This document shows, one piece after another, positions 8,801 to 19,368 of a DNA stretch of 64,000 bases. The first letter of the stretch is position 1. The number at the start of each line of letters is the position of its first letter. Below the pieces are notes generated by a model. The model worked only from the letters and a program-made list of their open reading frames with translations. It searched no databases and was not told the origin of the DNA. The position numbers and the translations under genes were made by a program. The stretch is from Sinorhizobium kostiense (GTDB taxonomy: Bacteria > Pseudomonadota > Alphaproteobacteria > Rhizobiales > Rhizobiaceae): the NCBI RefSeq assembly GCF_017874595.1, contig NZ_JAGILA010000011.1, forward strand, positions 62,001-126,000, given 5' to 3'.

Positions 8801-9698
8801 CGCCCTCGCGCAGCACAAACCGATCGACGAGGCACTCCCGCGGAAAACTCGCATACGTTTCGGTCGCCTGCTCATCTATGGTCCACTCTGTGCCATGGCG
8901 GCTCTCTACCTGATGCCCCTTTGGGTGATGGTGGTGACCTCGCTCAAGCCGCTCGATGAAATCTATAGCGGCTCCTTCATCGGACTGCCGCAAACGATCA
9001 CGCTCGACGCCTGGCGTGCCGCCTGGTCCGAAGCCTGCATCGGCACGGAGTGCACGGGTCTGAAGCCCTATTTCGCCAACTCGCTGCTCATGGTCATTCC
9101 GGCCGTCGTCCTTTCGACCGGCATCGGCGCCATCAACGGCTACATTCTGACGAAGTGGCGATTTCCTGGCGCAAACCTCGTCTTCGGCTTGCTGCTCTTC
9201 GGATGCTTCCTGCCCTATCAGGCGATCCTGATCCCGATGGCGCGGACGCTGGGGCTCCTCGGGCTTGCGGGCAGCATTCCGGGCCTCGTGTTTGTCCATG
9301 TCGCCTACGGCATCTGCTTTACGACGCTGTTTTTCCGGAACTTTTTCGTCTCGCTGCCAGACGAGCTCACGAAAGCGGCCATGGTGGACGGAGCGGGCTT
9401 CTTCAGGATCTTCTGGAGTGTCATCCTGCCCACATCGATCCCGATCATCGTGGTCTCCTGTATCTGGCAGTTCACGCAGATCTGGAACGACTTCCTGTTC
9501 GGTGTTTCGTTCACATCCGGTGGCAACAGCCCGATGACGGTTGCACTCAACAACATCGTCAACGTCACCACCGGGCGCAAACAATACAACGTCGATATGG
9601 CCGCGGCCATGATCGCCGCCATCCCCACTCTTTTGGTCTACATCGTCGCAGGGCGTTACTTCGTCCGCGGACTGACGGCCGGCGCTGTGAAAGGCTGA
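8793..9698 (+). CDS. Sugar ABC transporter permease, MalG-type
   Basis: A 301-residue inner-membrane protein of the MalG family. It has a cytoplasmic N-terminal tail, a first membrane span near [19 protein letters not shown], and the EAA loop [21 protein letters not shown] periplasmic insert contains two cysteines ([10 protein letters not shown], residues about 77-86), which might form a disulfide. It overlaps the preceding permease gene and is followed 4 nt later by the ATPase gene. Confidence 0.9.
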   Translation: MANALAQHKPIDEALPRKTRIRFGRLLIYGPLCAMAALYLMPLWVMVVTSLKPLDEIYSGSFIGLPQTITLDAWRAAWSEACIGTECTGLKPYFANSLLMVIPAVVLSTGIGAINGYILTKWRFPGANLVFGLLLFGCFLPYQAILIPMARTLGLLGLAGSIPGLVFVHVAYGICFTTLFFRNFFVSLPDELTKAAMVDGAGFFRIFWSVILPTSIPIIVVSCIWQFTQIWNDFLFGVSFTSGGNSPMTVALNNIVNVTTGRKQYNVDMAAAMIAAIPTLLVYIVAGRYFVRGLTAGAVKG

Positions 9699-9702
9699 TC
9701 CC

Positions 9703-10803
9703 ATGTCCACTCTTGAAATCGATCGCGTTCGCAAAACCTACGGCAATCTCGAGGTCCTCAAGGAGGTGAGCATCTCGATCGGCACGGGCGACTTCCTCGT
9801 CCTTCTCGGCCCGTCCGGATGCGGAAAGTCGACGCTTCTGAACATGATTGCCGGTCTGGAGAACATCTCGGGGGGCGAGGTCCGGATTGCCGGAAAGATC
9901 GTGAACGAGTTGTCGCCGAAGGATCGGGACATCGCCATGGTGTTCCAGTCCTATGCGCTCTATCCGACGATGACGGTTCGCCAGAACATCGAGTTCGGCA
10001 TGAAGATCCGCGGGGTACCGCCAGCTCAGCGCGACAAGGCCGTTCGGGCTGCCGCGGACCTGTTGCAGATCATCCATCTTCTGGATCGCAAGCCCTCGCA
10101 ACTGTCGGGCGGCCAGCGCCAGCGCGTTGCGATGGGACGCGCCATCGTGCGCGAACCGAAGCTGTTCCTGTTCGATGAGCCACTGTCGAACCTCGACGCG
10201 AAGCTCCGTGTCGACATGCGCACGGAGATAAAGCGCCTGCACGCGCGGCTCGGCACGACGATCGTCTATGTCACACACGACCAGATCGAAGCGATGACCC
10301 TGGCGACCCGCGTGGCCGTGATGAAGGGCGGTGTCGTCCAGCAGCTCGACGATCCGCAGACGGTCTACGACCGGCCGGCGAACGTCTATGTTGCAAAGTT
10401 CGTGGGCTCGCCTTCGATGAACATCATTCCGGGGAAAATCGAAGTCGAGGGCGGTAGCGCGACTGCTGTGATCGACATGGCGAACAGGCAGGCAGTGCGC
10501 ATTCCAGGAATCCACCTGTCCAGCCAGGCTGCCTCCAAATATGCCGGCCGCAAGGTCCTCATAGGCATCCGGCCCGAAATGTTCAGCGTCGGAAACGGGC
10601 AGGCGCAGGGCGCAATCTCCATCGAGGTCGACGTGGTGGAGCCGACAGGCGCCGATACGCTGGCCGTGTTCCAGCTCGGTGGCGTGGAGGTCACGGCGCG
10701 GCTGCCCCCGAAGCAGGTGAACGCGCGCGCCTCGGCAACACTCGCCGTCGACAGATCGAAGGTCGTGCTCTTCGATCCCGACAGCGAGGAACTGATCAAT
10801 TGA
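9703..10803 (+). CDS. Sugar ABC transporter ATPase, MalK/UgpC type
   Basis: A 366-residue ATPase. Walker A is GPSGCGKST (about residues 36-44), the signature is [16 protein letters not shown], and Walker B is LFLFDEP, followed by a His-loop ([10 protein letters not shown]). Residues 235-366 form the C-terminal OB/TOBE regulatory domain typical of CUT1 ATPases. It completes the four-gene transporter and ends next to the first GMC oxidoreductase gene. Confidence 0.92.
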   Translation: MSTLEIDRVRKTYGNLEVLKEVSISIGTGDFLVLLGPSGCGKSTLLNMIAGLENISGGEVRIAGKIVNELSPKDRDIAMVFQSYALYPTMTVRQNIEFGMKIRGVPPAQRDKAVRAAADLLQIIHLLDRKPSQLSGGQRQRVAMGRAIVREPKLFLFDEPLSNLDAKLRVDMRTEIKRLHARLGTTIVYVTHDQIEAMTLATRVAVMKGGVVQQLDDPQTVYDRPANVYVAKFVGSPSMNIIPGKIEVEGGSATAVIDMANRQAVRIPGIHLSSQAASKYAGRKVLIGIRPEMFSVGNGQAQGAISIEVDVVEPTGADTLAVFQLGGVEVTARLPPKQVNARASATLAVDRSKVVLFDPDSEELIN

Positions 10804-10814
10804 CAGGATATTCC

Positions 10815-12314
10815 ATGCTGCAGGTAGCGGACATCGTCATCATTGGCTCAGGGGTCGGCGGCAGCTCGCTCGCCTATAGCCTCGCCGACTCCGGCAAGCG
10901 CATCGTCATTCTCGAGCGGGGAGAGTATCTCAAGGACACGCCCGAGGCTCGCGACGACGTCGCGATATTCCAGAAGGGCTTCTACAGGTCGACCGAAGAA
11001 TGGGTGGGGACCGATGGCGAGTCCTTCCTGCCCGGCAACTATTACTATGTCGGGGGCAATTCGAAGTTTTTCGGGGCGGTGATGTACCGTTACCGGGCCG
11101 AGGACTTCGAGCCCCGGCCGCACATGGAAGGCAGGTCGCCCGGCTGGCCGCTCGGCTATTCCGACATGGAGCCCTGGTATGAGCGGGCGGAGGAAATCTA
11201 TGGCGTCCGTGGTGCGGCCGGCGAGGATCCGACCGAACCGCCCCGATCGCATCCGTACCGCTTCCCGGCTGTTCCCGATGAGCCAGCCATTGCCGCGGTG
11301 CGCCAAAGGTTGCGCAAGGCCGGCGTCCACCCGGCAAGTCTGCCGTTAGCGATCGACATCGAGGAGTGGCTGCGACGGGCGAAGACAGGCTGGGATGCCT
11401 TCCCGAATACGGGACGCGGCAAGATCGACGCGGAGGTGGGGCCGCTAGCCAGTGCCCTGACACACCCGAACGTCAGCGTCATCACCGGCGCAAATGTGGT
11501 ACGGCTCGAAACTGATCCGCTCGGCACGAAAGTGACGGCCGCCGTGTTTGTGCAGAACGGTGTGGAGCAGCGGATCGGCGCCGATATTTTCGCGGTCGCT
11601 GCCGGCGCGGTCCAGTCCGCGGCGCTGCTGTTGCGATCCGCCAATGGTGCGCATCCTCGCGGTCTTGGCAACAGCTCCGATCAACTCGGACGCAACTTCA
11701 TGAACCACAATACGACCGCGATGCTGACGATCGATCCAAGGTCGCCGAACACCGCCGTCTATCAGAAGACATTGGCCTTCAACGATTTCTACAACAAGGA
11801 TCCGGAGACTGGTTTCCCGCTCGGCAATGTCCAACTGCTCGGCCATATCACCGGCAATATCCTCAAGGCGCAGACGCCAACGGTGCCCGGATGGATGGCA
11901 AGGCTGATGGCGCGGTATGCCTACGGATGGTTCCTGACGAGCGAGGACCTGCCAAATCCCGAGAGCCGCGTCATGGTGCGGGACGGCAGGATCGTCATGC
12001 ATTGGGTGCGCTCCAACATGCGCGCCCATGAAACATTGATCAGGAGAACCCGCAACGTCATGCGCAAGGCGGGCTTTCCGATCGTGCTGACGCGTACCTT
12101 CGGGCGCAAGACGACCTCCCACCAGTGCGGAACGGCAAGGCTGGGCATAGACCCGAAGAGCTCGGTCGTGTCGCTCGACTGTCGCTCACATGACCTGGAC
12201 AACCTCTACATCACCGATGCTTCGGTGCTGCCGACATCGGCTGCAGTCAACCCCGCGCTGACGGTCGCGGCGCTGGCGATGAAGGCAGGGCATGCGATCA
12301 AGGCACGGTTGTAA
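10815..12314 (+). CDS. GMC-family FAD-dependent sugar/alcohol dehydrogenase (1)
   Basis: A 499-residue flavoprotein. The N-terminal FAD-binding glycine motif is ADIVIIGSGVGGSSLAYSLA, followed by an acidic residue ending strand 2 (VILERGE). The C-terminal GMC domain holds the catalytic His in TTSHQCGTARLG and the paired Asn in AAVNPALT. This layout resembles pyranose or gluconate-type dehydrogenases. The ATG at 10815 was preferred over a TTG at 10800 because AGGA lies 6 nt before it. There is no Tat or Sec signal, so it is probably cytoplasmic. It follows the ATPase gene directly and probably oxidises the imported sugar or a derivative. Confidence 0.85.
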   Translation: MLQVADIVIIGSGVGGSSLAYSLADSGKRIVILERGEYLKDTPEARDDVAIFQKGFYRSTEEWVGTDGESFLPGNYYYVGGNSKFFGAVMYRYRAEDFEPRPHMEGRSPGWPLGYSDMEPWYERAEEIYGVRGAAGEDPTEPPRSHPYRFPAVPDEPAIAAVRQRLRKAGVHPASLPLAIDIEEWLRRAKTGWDAFPNTGRGKIDAEVGPLASALTHPNVSVITGANVVRLETDPLGTKVTAAVFVQNGVEQRIGADIFAVAAGAVQSAALLLRSANGAHPRGLGNSSDQLGRNFMNHNTTAMLTIDPRSPNTAVYQKTLAFNDFYNKDPETGFPLGNVQLLGHITGNILKAQTPTVPGWMARLMARYAYGWFLTSEDLPNPESRVMVRDGRIVMHWVRSNMRAHETLIRRTRNVMRKAGFPIVLTRTFGRKTTSHQCGTARLGIDPKSSVVSLDCRSHDLDNLYITDASVLPTSAAVNPALTVAALAMKAGHAIKARL

Positions 12315-12336
12315 ATCGAGCGGCGGGAGGAGCTGA

Positions 12337-13920
12337 ATGGTTGACTACATCGTCATTGGCGGCGGCTCCACCGGCTGCGTGGTCGCCTCTCGCTTGTCCG
12401 AGGATCCGGACAGGTCGGTCGTCCTTCTGGAAGAGGGGCCGAGAGACATCAATCCCTACATCCACATCCCTGGCGCCTATTACAAGACGGCACAGGGTTC
12501 CTTGTTGAAGCGCATGCCCTGGATCCCGAGACCGGAGCAGGACCGATCCGAAGCCCCAACCATGGTACAGGCAAGCGTTCTCGGGGGAGGGAGCTCCGTC
12601 AACGCCATGATTTACATCCGGGGCGTCCCCTCCGACTACGACCATTGGGTGGAGCTCGGTGCGGCGGGTTGGGGCTATAGCGATGTTCTGCCCTATTTCC
12701 TGAAGGCGGAGGACAACAACCGCTTCTGCAACGAGAGCCATGCGGTTGGCGGCCCGCTGGGGGTGTCGGATATCGACTACATCCATCCGCTGACGCGGGC
12801 ATGGCTGCTGGCCTGCCAGCAGGCGGGTCTGCCCTACAATGCGGACTTCAACGGCGGCAACCAGGCGGGGTGCGGTCTCTATCAGATTACCGCGAGAAAC
12901 GGCCGGCGCAGCAGCGCCGCTGCCGCCTATATCCGGCCGGCACGAAAGCGACGCAACTTGCGGGTCGAGACCGGGGCGCGCGTGACGCGAGTAATCATCG
13001 AAAAAGGAAGAGCGGCCGGCGTCGAATTCGTAAAGGGCGGACGAACCGGAATCCTGCGCGCCGAGCGGGAGGTCGTCCTGTCTGCCGGAGCGATCAACTC
13101 GCCGAAGCTTTTGATGTTGTCGGGCATCGGCCCGGCTGGGCACCTCGAGAAGCAAGGCATCAAGGTGAATGCCGATCTGCCCGGCGTCGGGCAGAACCTC
13201 CAGGATCACATCGAGATATCGCTCATCTACCAGCTGACAGGGCCCCACAGCTACGACAAATACAAGAAGCTGCACTGGAAGGCGCTCGCCGGCTTGAACT
13301 ATCTTCTGTTCAAGGGAGGGCCGGCATCGTCAAATCTGATCGAAGGCGGCGCGTTCTGGTGGGGTAACAAGGACGAGCCGGTTCCCGATATCCAGTACTT
13401 CATGGTCGTTGGAGCCGGAATCGAGGAAGGGGTGGACGCTGTGCCGGGAGGCAACGGCTGCACGATCAATCTCGGACAGATACGCCCCCGATCGCGAGGT
13501 CAGATAAGCCTCAACACCGCCAATCCGATCGAGCCGCCACGGATCGCCCCAAACTATTTCGCCGAGCCGCAAGACCTGGACGCTTTGACGGACGGCACAA
13601 TGTTTGCCATGGAGATCATGGAGCAGCCGGCGATCCGTCGCTATCTTGCTCGTCGGCATGTTCCCGCCTCCCTGTCTTCCCGCCAGGAGATCCGAGACTT
13701 CTGCCAACGCGAGGCTCATGCCGCGTTGCACCCAGCCGGGACCTGCCGGGCGGGCCAGGATGACATGGCTGTCGTCGACCCGCACCTTCGCGTACGCGGG
13801 GTCTCCGGGCTTCGTGTGGCGGATGCTTCGATCATGCCGACGCTTATCTCCGGAAATCCCAACGCGGTGTGCATCATGATCGGCGAGAAGGCTGCGGATC
13901 ACCTCAAGCAGTCGGTTTAG
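12337..13920 (+). CDS. GMC-family FAD-dependent dehydrogenase (2), choline-dehydrogenase-like
   Basis: A 527-residue flavoprotein beginning MVDYIVIGGGSTGCVVASRL (FAD site). It has the GMC signature regions ASVLGGGSSVNAMIYIRG (about 80-97) and GAINSPKLLMLSGIGP (about 252-267). The active-site His is in HAALHPAGTCRAG and the Asn in SGNPNAVCIMIGEKA. It looks like choline or alcohol dehydrogenase BetA, but no betaine genes are nearby. It is only distantly related to the GMC enzyme immediately upstream, so two successive alcohol oxidations are likely. GGGAGGAG supports the start. Confidence 0.85.
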   Translation: MVDYIVIGGGSTGCVVASRLSEDPDRSVVLLEEGPRDINPYIHIPGAYYKTAQGSLLKRMPWIPRPEQDRSEAPTMVQASVLGGGSSVNAMIYIRGVPSDYDHWVELGAAGWGYSDVLPYFLKAEDNNRFCNESHAVGGPLGVSDIDYIHPLTRAWLLACQQAGLPYNADFNGGNQAGCGLYQITARNGRRSSAAAAYIRPARKRRNLRVETGARVTRVIIEKGRAAGVEFVKGGRTGILRAEREVVLSAGAINSPKLLMLSGIGPAGHLEKQGIKVNADLPGVGQNLQDHIEISLIYQLTGPHSYDKYKKLHWKALAGLNYLLFKGGPASSNLIEGGAFWWGNKDEPVPDIQYFMVVGAGIEEGVDAVPGGNGCTINLGQIRPRSRGQISLNTANPIEPPRIAPNYFAEPQDLDALTDGTMFAMEIMEQPAIRRYLARRHVPASLSSRQEIRDFCQREAHAALHPAGTCRAGQDDMAVVDPHLRVRGVSGLRVADASIMPTLISGNPNAVCIMIGEKAADHLKQSV

Positions 13921-14005
13921 AGAAGTAAGTATGCCGGCACCGGCACCACCGGCAGCACGAAGTCATTGGTGCCTTGATGTAGCTCACCTTCCAAAGGAGC
14001 AGGAA

Positions 14006-14998
14006 ATGACGATTGAGCGCGATGCCCGGGCTGTTTTCCTTCCGGCATTCGACACGCTGGATTTCCACGACATCATGGAACCCTTTTTACGCAATGGCGG
14101 CTGCTCAATCCTGATTGGAGAATCGCGAAGCGAGTATGTCGCCAGAAGGATGTCCAAGGAACGCCTGCTGAAGGAAACCGCGTCGTTGTTTCGCGAGCAG
14201 ATTTTGAGGTTGAAGCTTGCGAACCCGCGCCTCATTGTTGCGGTCGATGAGGAGATGTCAGGTATTCGGCGGCTCGAGGGACTTGCGCCTCCGCTGCCTA
14301 GCCTTGAGGAAACGAGATCGCTTTCCCTTGGCGAAGTGGAGCGCAGGTGTTTTGAGAATGCCAATGCCGCCAGGGCATTGGGCGTGACGATGTATCTTGC
14401 TCCGATTGCCGATGTTGTTGACGGTCAAAATCCGTGGCTTGCGGGCCGCACACTCGGTGGCGACAGGGAAGAGGTCAGTCGCTTGATTTCCGCTTACATC
14501 ATCGGCGTGCAGCGGGCGGGGGTCATCGCAACCACGAAACACTTTCCCGGATACAACCACTTGGAGGCTGATCCAGCACTGGTCGATGTGTCACTTGGCA
14601 GCTCGCGCGAAAGAATTCTTGAGAGCGCGGAGCCTTTCCGTGCGGCGATCAAGGCCGGCACGAGAGCGATCATGGTCGGACCGGCACCGGTGATCGCGTT
14701 CGATCCTGAAAGTGCGGCGTGCACATCCGAACCAGTCATCAGCATGCTGCGTCGCGATTTTGGGTTTGATGGTCTGATCGTTACCGACGACCTTGACGCA
14801 CCAGCTACGATGCGTCAGCGGACCTTGCTGGACACTGCGGTTGCATCGCTGAACGCTGGCGCGGACTTGCTACTGGTTGCAGGAGGACCCCACCTCGAAG
14901 AGCTCAGCGACGGCGTCGTCGAGGCAGTGAAGGGCGGAAAGCTATCACCCGACCGCCTTGCCAGTGCCGCCGATCGCGTCCGTTTTCATGCGTTGTAA
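14006..14998 (+). CDS. Glycoside hydrolase family 3 (NagZ-like) protein, dyad residues not conserved
   Basis: A 330-residue TIM barrel of the GH3 N-terminal type. The KHFPG substrate-binding motif is at about residue 178, and the nucleophile-region aspartates are in LIVTDDLDAPATM at about 260. Bona fide NagZ enzymes continue KHFPGHG with a Gly-Asp-Thr and an Asp-x-His dyad. Here the loop reads KHFPGYNHLEADPALVDVSL, with no clear Asp-x-His. A strong AAAGGAGCAGG fixes the start. As the last gene of the long operon it may cleave a glycoside to release the sugar handled upstream. A non-NagZ specificity or a phosphorylase-like mechanism is possible. Confidence 0.75.
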   Translation: MTIERDARAVFLPAFDTLDFHDIMEPFLRNGGCSILIGESRSEYVARRMSKERLLKETASLFREQILRLKLANPRLIVAVDEEMSGIRRLEGLAPPLPSLEETRSLSLGEVERRCFENANAARALGVTMYLAPIADVVDGQNPWLAGRTLGGDREEVSRLISAYIIGVQRAGVIATTKHFPGYNHLEADPALVDVSLGSSRERILESAEPFRAAIKAGTRAIMVGPAPVIAFDPESAACTSEPVISMLRRDFGFDGLIVTDDLDAPATMRQRTLLDTAVASLNAGADLLLVAGGPHLEELSDGVVEAVKGGKLSPDRLASAADRVRFHAL

Positions 14999-15005
14999 TG
15001 TCGCG

Positions 15006-15030
15006 GAATGCCTTCTGGAAGGCGGCATTC
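15006..15030. terminator. Probable bidirectional terminator hairpin
   Basis: GAATGCC and GGCATTC form the outer arms, and GCCTT-CTGG-AAGGC can fold inside. It lies 8 nt after the GH3 stop and 20 nt before the convergent GntR stop, the expected place for a shared terminator. The T-run is weak. Confidence 0.5.
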
Positions 15031-15049
15031 GACCCTTATCGACGGCTGC

Positions 15050-15718
15050 TCAGGGGACGGGGCCAAGTATATTTGTTCTGGCCTCGAGAATGTGGTCGTA
15101 CATGTTACGCTCGGCCTCTCTGCCGTCCCGGTCGTTGATGGCGTCCAGAATGGCTTGATGCTTGGCGATATAGGCCTTCATGCGCTCAGGGGTCAGGGAC
15201 TGCTCCTTCATTTTCCCCCAGAGGTTTCCAGCCCGCACTGTGTGAATACCTTCATAGAGCGAAGCGACAAGACCATTGCGAGCGGCTTCGACGATGATTC
15301 GATGAAAGACGGCGTCCCATTTCTCGAATTCCACCAGGGTTTCCGCTGTGCTCCCCCGATCGATCGATTTCTGCATTTCATCGATCTCCTGCCTGGTCGC
15401 CCGTAGCGCCGCCAAGGCGGCGATCTTGGGCTCCATGATCAGCCGAGCCTCGAAGACTTCGGCCGGATAGGTGCGCAACGCGTCTCCGGTACTGCCTGGC
15501 GGGCGACGCAGCGCCGTCGAGGTCACCCCGGCGCCGGCAATGAATGTCCCCCTGCCCACGTGCCTGATGAGCCGGCCCTCCTTCTCCAGAGAAGCAAGCA
15601 TCCGTCGAAGCGCTGTGCGCGGCAGTCCCAGTTTGAGCGCCAGATCGCGCTCAGGCGGCAATCGATCTCCCGGCTCCAGACCTTCCGCCTCGATGAAGTC
15701 CTTCAAGACCACGCTCAT
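15050..15718 (-). CDS. GntR/FadR-family transcriptional regulator (FCD domain)
   Basis: A 222-residue regulator. It has an N-terminal winged helix (LEPGDRLPPERDLALKLGLP, then RTALRRMLASLEKEGRLIR) and a C-terminal FCD ligand domain with metal-type Asp/His spacing (EKWDAVFHRIIVEAA, then KHQAILDAI and NMYDHI). It is divergent from the peptide ABC operon. The duplicated promoter/operator module begins 18 nt upstream of its start codon. It is the best candidate for the protein that binds that module and hence also the copy at 32.87 kb. Confidence 0.85.
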   Translation of the reverse strand: MSVVLKDFIEAEGLEPGDRLPPERDLALKLGLPRTALRRMLASLEKEGRLIRHVGRGTFIAGAGVTSTALRRPPGSTGDALRTYPAEVFEARLIMEPKIAALAALRATRQEIDEMQKSIDRGSTAETLVEFEKWDAVFHRIIVEAARNGLVASLYEGIHTVRAGNLWGKMKEQSLTPERMKAYIAKHQAILDAINDRDGREAERNMYDHILEARTNILGPVP

Positions 15719-15735
15719 GAGTCCTCACTAATTAT

Positions 15736-15822
15736 TTGCCGCAACCAAATTGATCTATATTGACACCAATTGCAAGAACCAATCTTATATTGATCGAGGA
15801 TAAAGCCCCGATTGGTAGCGAA
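15736..15822 (+). promoter_or_regulatory. Duplicated promoter/operator module, copy 1
   Basis: The first 61 nt match 32869-32928 at 57 positions (three substitutions, one gap). A terminal block GATTGGTAGCGAA is identical in both copies. TTGACA at 15760-15765 and TCTTAT at 15783-15788, spaced 17 nt, look like a sigma-70 promoter reading right. Repeated ACCAA(T) boxes overlap the -35/-10 spacer, and an inverted ATTGGT lies downstream, consistent with repressor sites. The module sits between the GntR gene and the ABC operon, so autoregulation plus divergent control is likely. Confidence 0.75.
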
Positions 15823-15931
15823 TGGGGCTGAAGTGCAGGGAATGCATGCTGGGTCTGCCTGCAGATCGATTGCCAAATGGCAGTCCCATAGAGCAGCGAC
15901 CAAAGGCGCCGTTGAAGAGGGAGGAATCTCG

Positions 15932-17593
<1,662 letters not shown>

Positions 17594-17628
17594 TAGCCAC
17601 GGCGAAGATCGCCAGAGGAGGAGACATC

Positions 17629-19293
17629 ATGGCTAAAGATCCTGTAACCGCATCGACCTATTCTCGACGCGACGCGCTACGCCTTATGGCAGCGGGCGGC
17701 ATCGCCTGCTTTGCCGCCCCCAACCTGCTCGGCAAGCCTGCTTTTGCCGAGACCGCTAAGCCGACCGGCCGCGTCGTCGTCGGGCTTTCGCAAGAACCCA
17801 CCGTCTTCAATCCGCTGATGGCCCACATCGAAGTCGACGACGCTGTCCATTTCTCCGTCTTCGACGCCCTTTTCCGCATGGATCCGAAGGGTGTTCTCCA
17901 ACCCAATCTTGCCGCCGAAGTGCCGACGCAGAAAAATGGCGGCATTTCAGAGGATGGCCTGAACTGGCGCATCCGCCTGCGTGACGACGTCCGCTGGCAC
18001 GACGGCGAGCCCTTCACCGCCGAGGATGTGAAGTTCACTCTCGAGCTGATCACTAGTCCGAACTTCCGCGCGTGGCGCACGGGTGGGCATTCCCTCGTGC
18101 GTGACATCACGGTGGTCTCGCCGACTGAGCTGACCTGGCGCATGGAGGAGGCTTTCGCTCCTTATCTCTCGTTCCTCGCCGAAACCTTCATGGTGCCCAA
18201 GCATATTCTCGCGAAGGAGGCCGACCCCAACACCGCCGCATTCAACCAGGCCCCCGTCGGCACCGGTGCCTTCAAGTGGGCGCAGCGCGTTGCCGGCGAC
18301 CATATCGAGCTCGTCGCAAACTCCGAATATTTCGGCGACGGCCCCTATGTCGAGCGGCTCGTCTTCAAATACATTCCCGACATGACGGTGCTCTACACCC
18401 AGTTCAAGAGCGGCGACATCGACCTTGTGGACCAGGCATACATAACCGCGGACCACTACGAGGAAGCCAAGACCTTGCCGGGGCGTGTGGTGACGCTGGA
18501 GCCGGGGGCATCGCTCGAGTCGATCTTTCTCAATCTCGAGAAGCCGCAGTTCAAGGACCCGGCGGTGCGCCAGGCACTTTATGCCGCAATGGATCGGAAA
18601 GCGATCATCGATGCTATCTACTTCGGCGTAGGCACCCTCACGGAGAGCTTCATGCCGAAGGAGTCCTACTACTTCAACCCGAACCTTCCGGCGCAGCAGT
18701 TCAACCTCGACCGGGCGCGACAGATCCTCGACGAGGCGGGCTGGGTCCCGGGGGAGGACGGAATTCGGGCAAAGGACGGGGTGCGGCTGTCGTTCAACAA
18801 TTCGACGACGTCGGGCAATAATCTGCGTGAACAGGTGCAGCAGTTCCTGCAGCAAACCTTTGCGGAGATCGGCGTCGAGATGAAGATATCGAATATGCCG
18901 GCTGCCGTCATGTGGGGCGAATTCTGGCTTAAGTCGCAGTTCGACTCGGCGATCGCGGGTGTCACCTATCTCATTGCGGCGGACCCGGACGCCACCAACC
19001 GCCTCCACAGCAGCGCCATCGGCGCGAAGGGCGGGAAGGGTTCGAACACCGCCCAATACTCCAACCCGGAAGTCGATGCGCTGCTCGAGAAAGGTGCCCG
19101 CACCTTCGGTCCGGAGGAGCGGCGGGAGATCTACAACCGCGTGCAGGAGATCGTCCGTCAGGACCTGCCGTTCCTGCCGCTGTTTGCCTCTACAAACGTG
19201 TTGGGGCGCAAGGAAGGTCTTGAGGGCTTCGAGCCCAATGCCAACACCCGCACGGCCTCCTGGCATGCCGCAGGATGGCGTTGGCAGAGCTGA
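17629..19293 (+). CDS. Peptide/opine-type ABC transporter substrate-binding protein (family 5, Tat-exported)
   Basis: A 554-residue binding protein. The N-terminus has a twin-arginine signal (YSRRDALRLMAAGG) ending near AFAE. Family 5 features follow: VVVGLSQEPTVFNPL, the DVRWHDGEPFTAEDVKFTL region at about 120-140, and AVRQALYAAMDRKAIIDAIY. Such proteins bind di/oligopeptides, opines, nickel or glycosides. Two amine/amino-acid FAD oxidases downstream suggest an amino or opine-like ligand. AGAGGAGGAG supports the ATG at 17629. A perfect hairpin follows the gene. Confidence 0.9.
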   Translation: MAKDPVTASTYSRRDALRLMAAGGIACFAAPNLLGKPAFAETAKPTGRVVVGLSQEPTVFNPLMAHIEVDDAVHFSVFDALFRMDPKGVLQPNLAAEVPTQKNGGISEDGLNWRIRLRDDVRWHDGEPFTAEDVKFTLELITSPNFRAWRTGGHSLVRDITVVSPTELTWRMEEAFAPYLSFLAETFMVPKHILAKEADPNTAAFNQAPVGTGAFKWAQRVAGDHIELVANSEYFGDGPYVERLVFKYIPDMTVLYTQFKSGDIDLVDQAYITADHYEEAKTLPGRVVTLEPGASLESIFLNLEKPQFKDPAVRQALYAAMDRKAIIDAIYFGVGTLTESFMPKESYYFNPNLPAQQFNLDRARQILDEAGWVPGEDGIRAKDGVRLSFNNSTTSGNNLREQVQQFLQQTFAEIGVEMKISNMPAAVMWGEFWLKSQFDSAIAGVTYLIAADPDATNRLHSSAIGAKGGKGSNTAQYSNPEVDALLEKGARTFGPEERREIYNRVQEIVRQDLPFLPLFASTNVLGRKEGLEGFEPNANTRTASWHAAGWRWQS

Positions 19294-19309
19294 CCTACGC
19301 GTGACATAC

Positions 19310-19333
19310 GCCGCCGCCGCTTGCGGCGGCGGC
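19310..19333 (+). other. Stem-loop between binding-protein and permease genes
   Basis: GCCGCCGCCGC and GCGGCGGCGGC are perfectly complementary around a TT centre, 16 nt after the binding-protein stop. It lacks a T-run, so an mRNA-stabilising or partial-attenuation role is more likely than full termination. Confidence 0.6.
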
Positions 19334-19368
19334 CATTTCATTGACGCTGTCATGAAGGAGGAGAGCCA

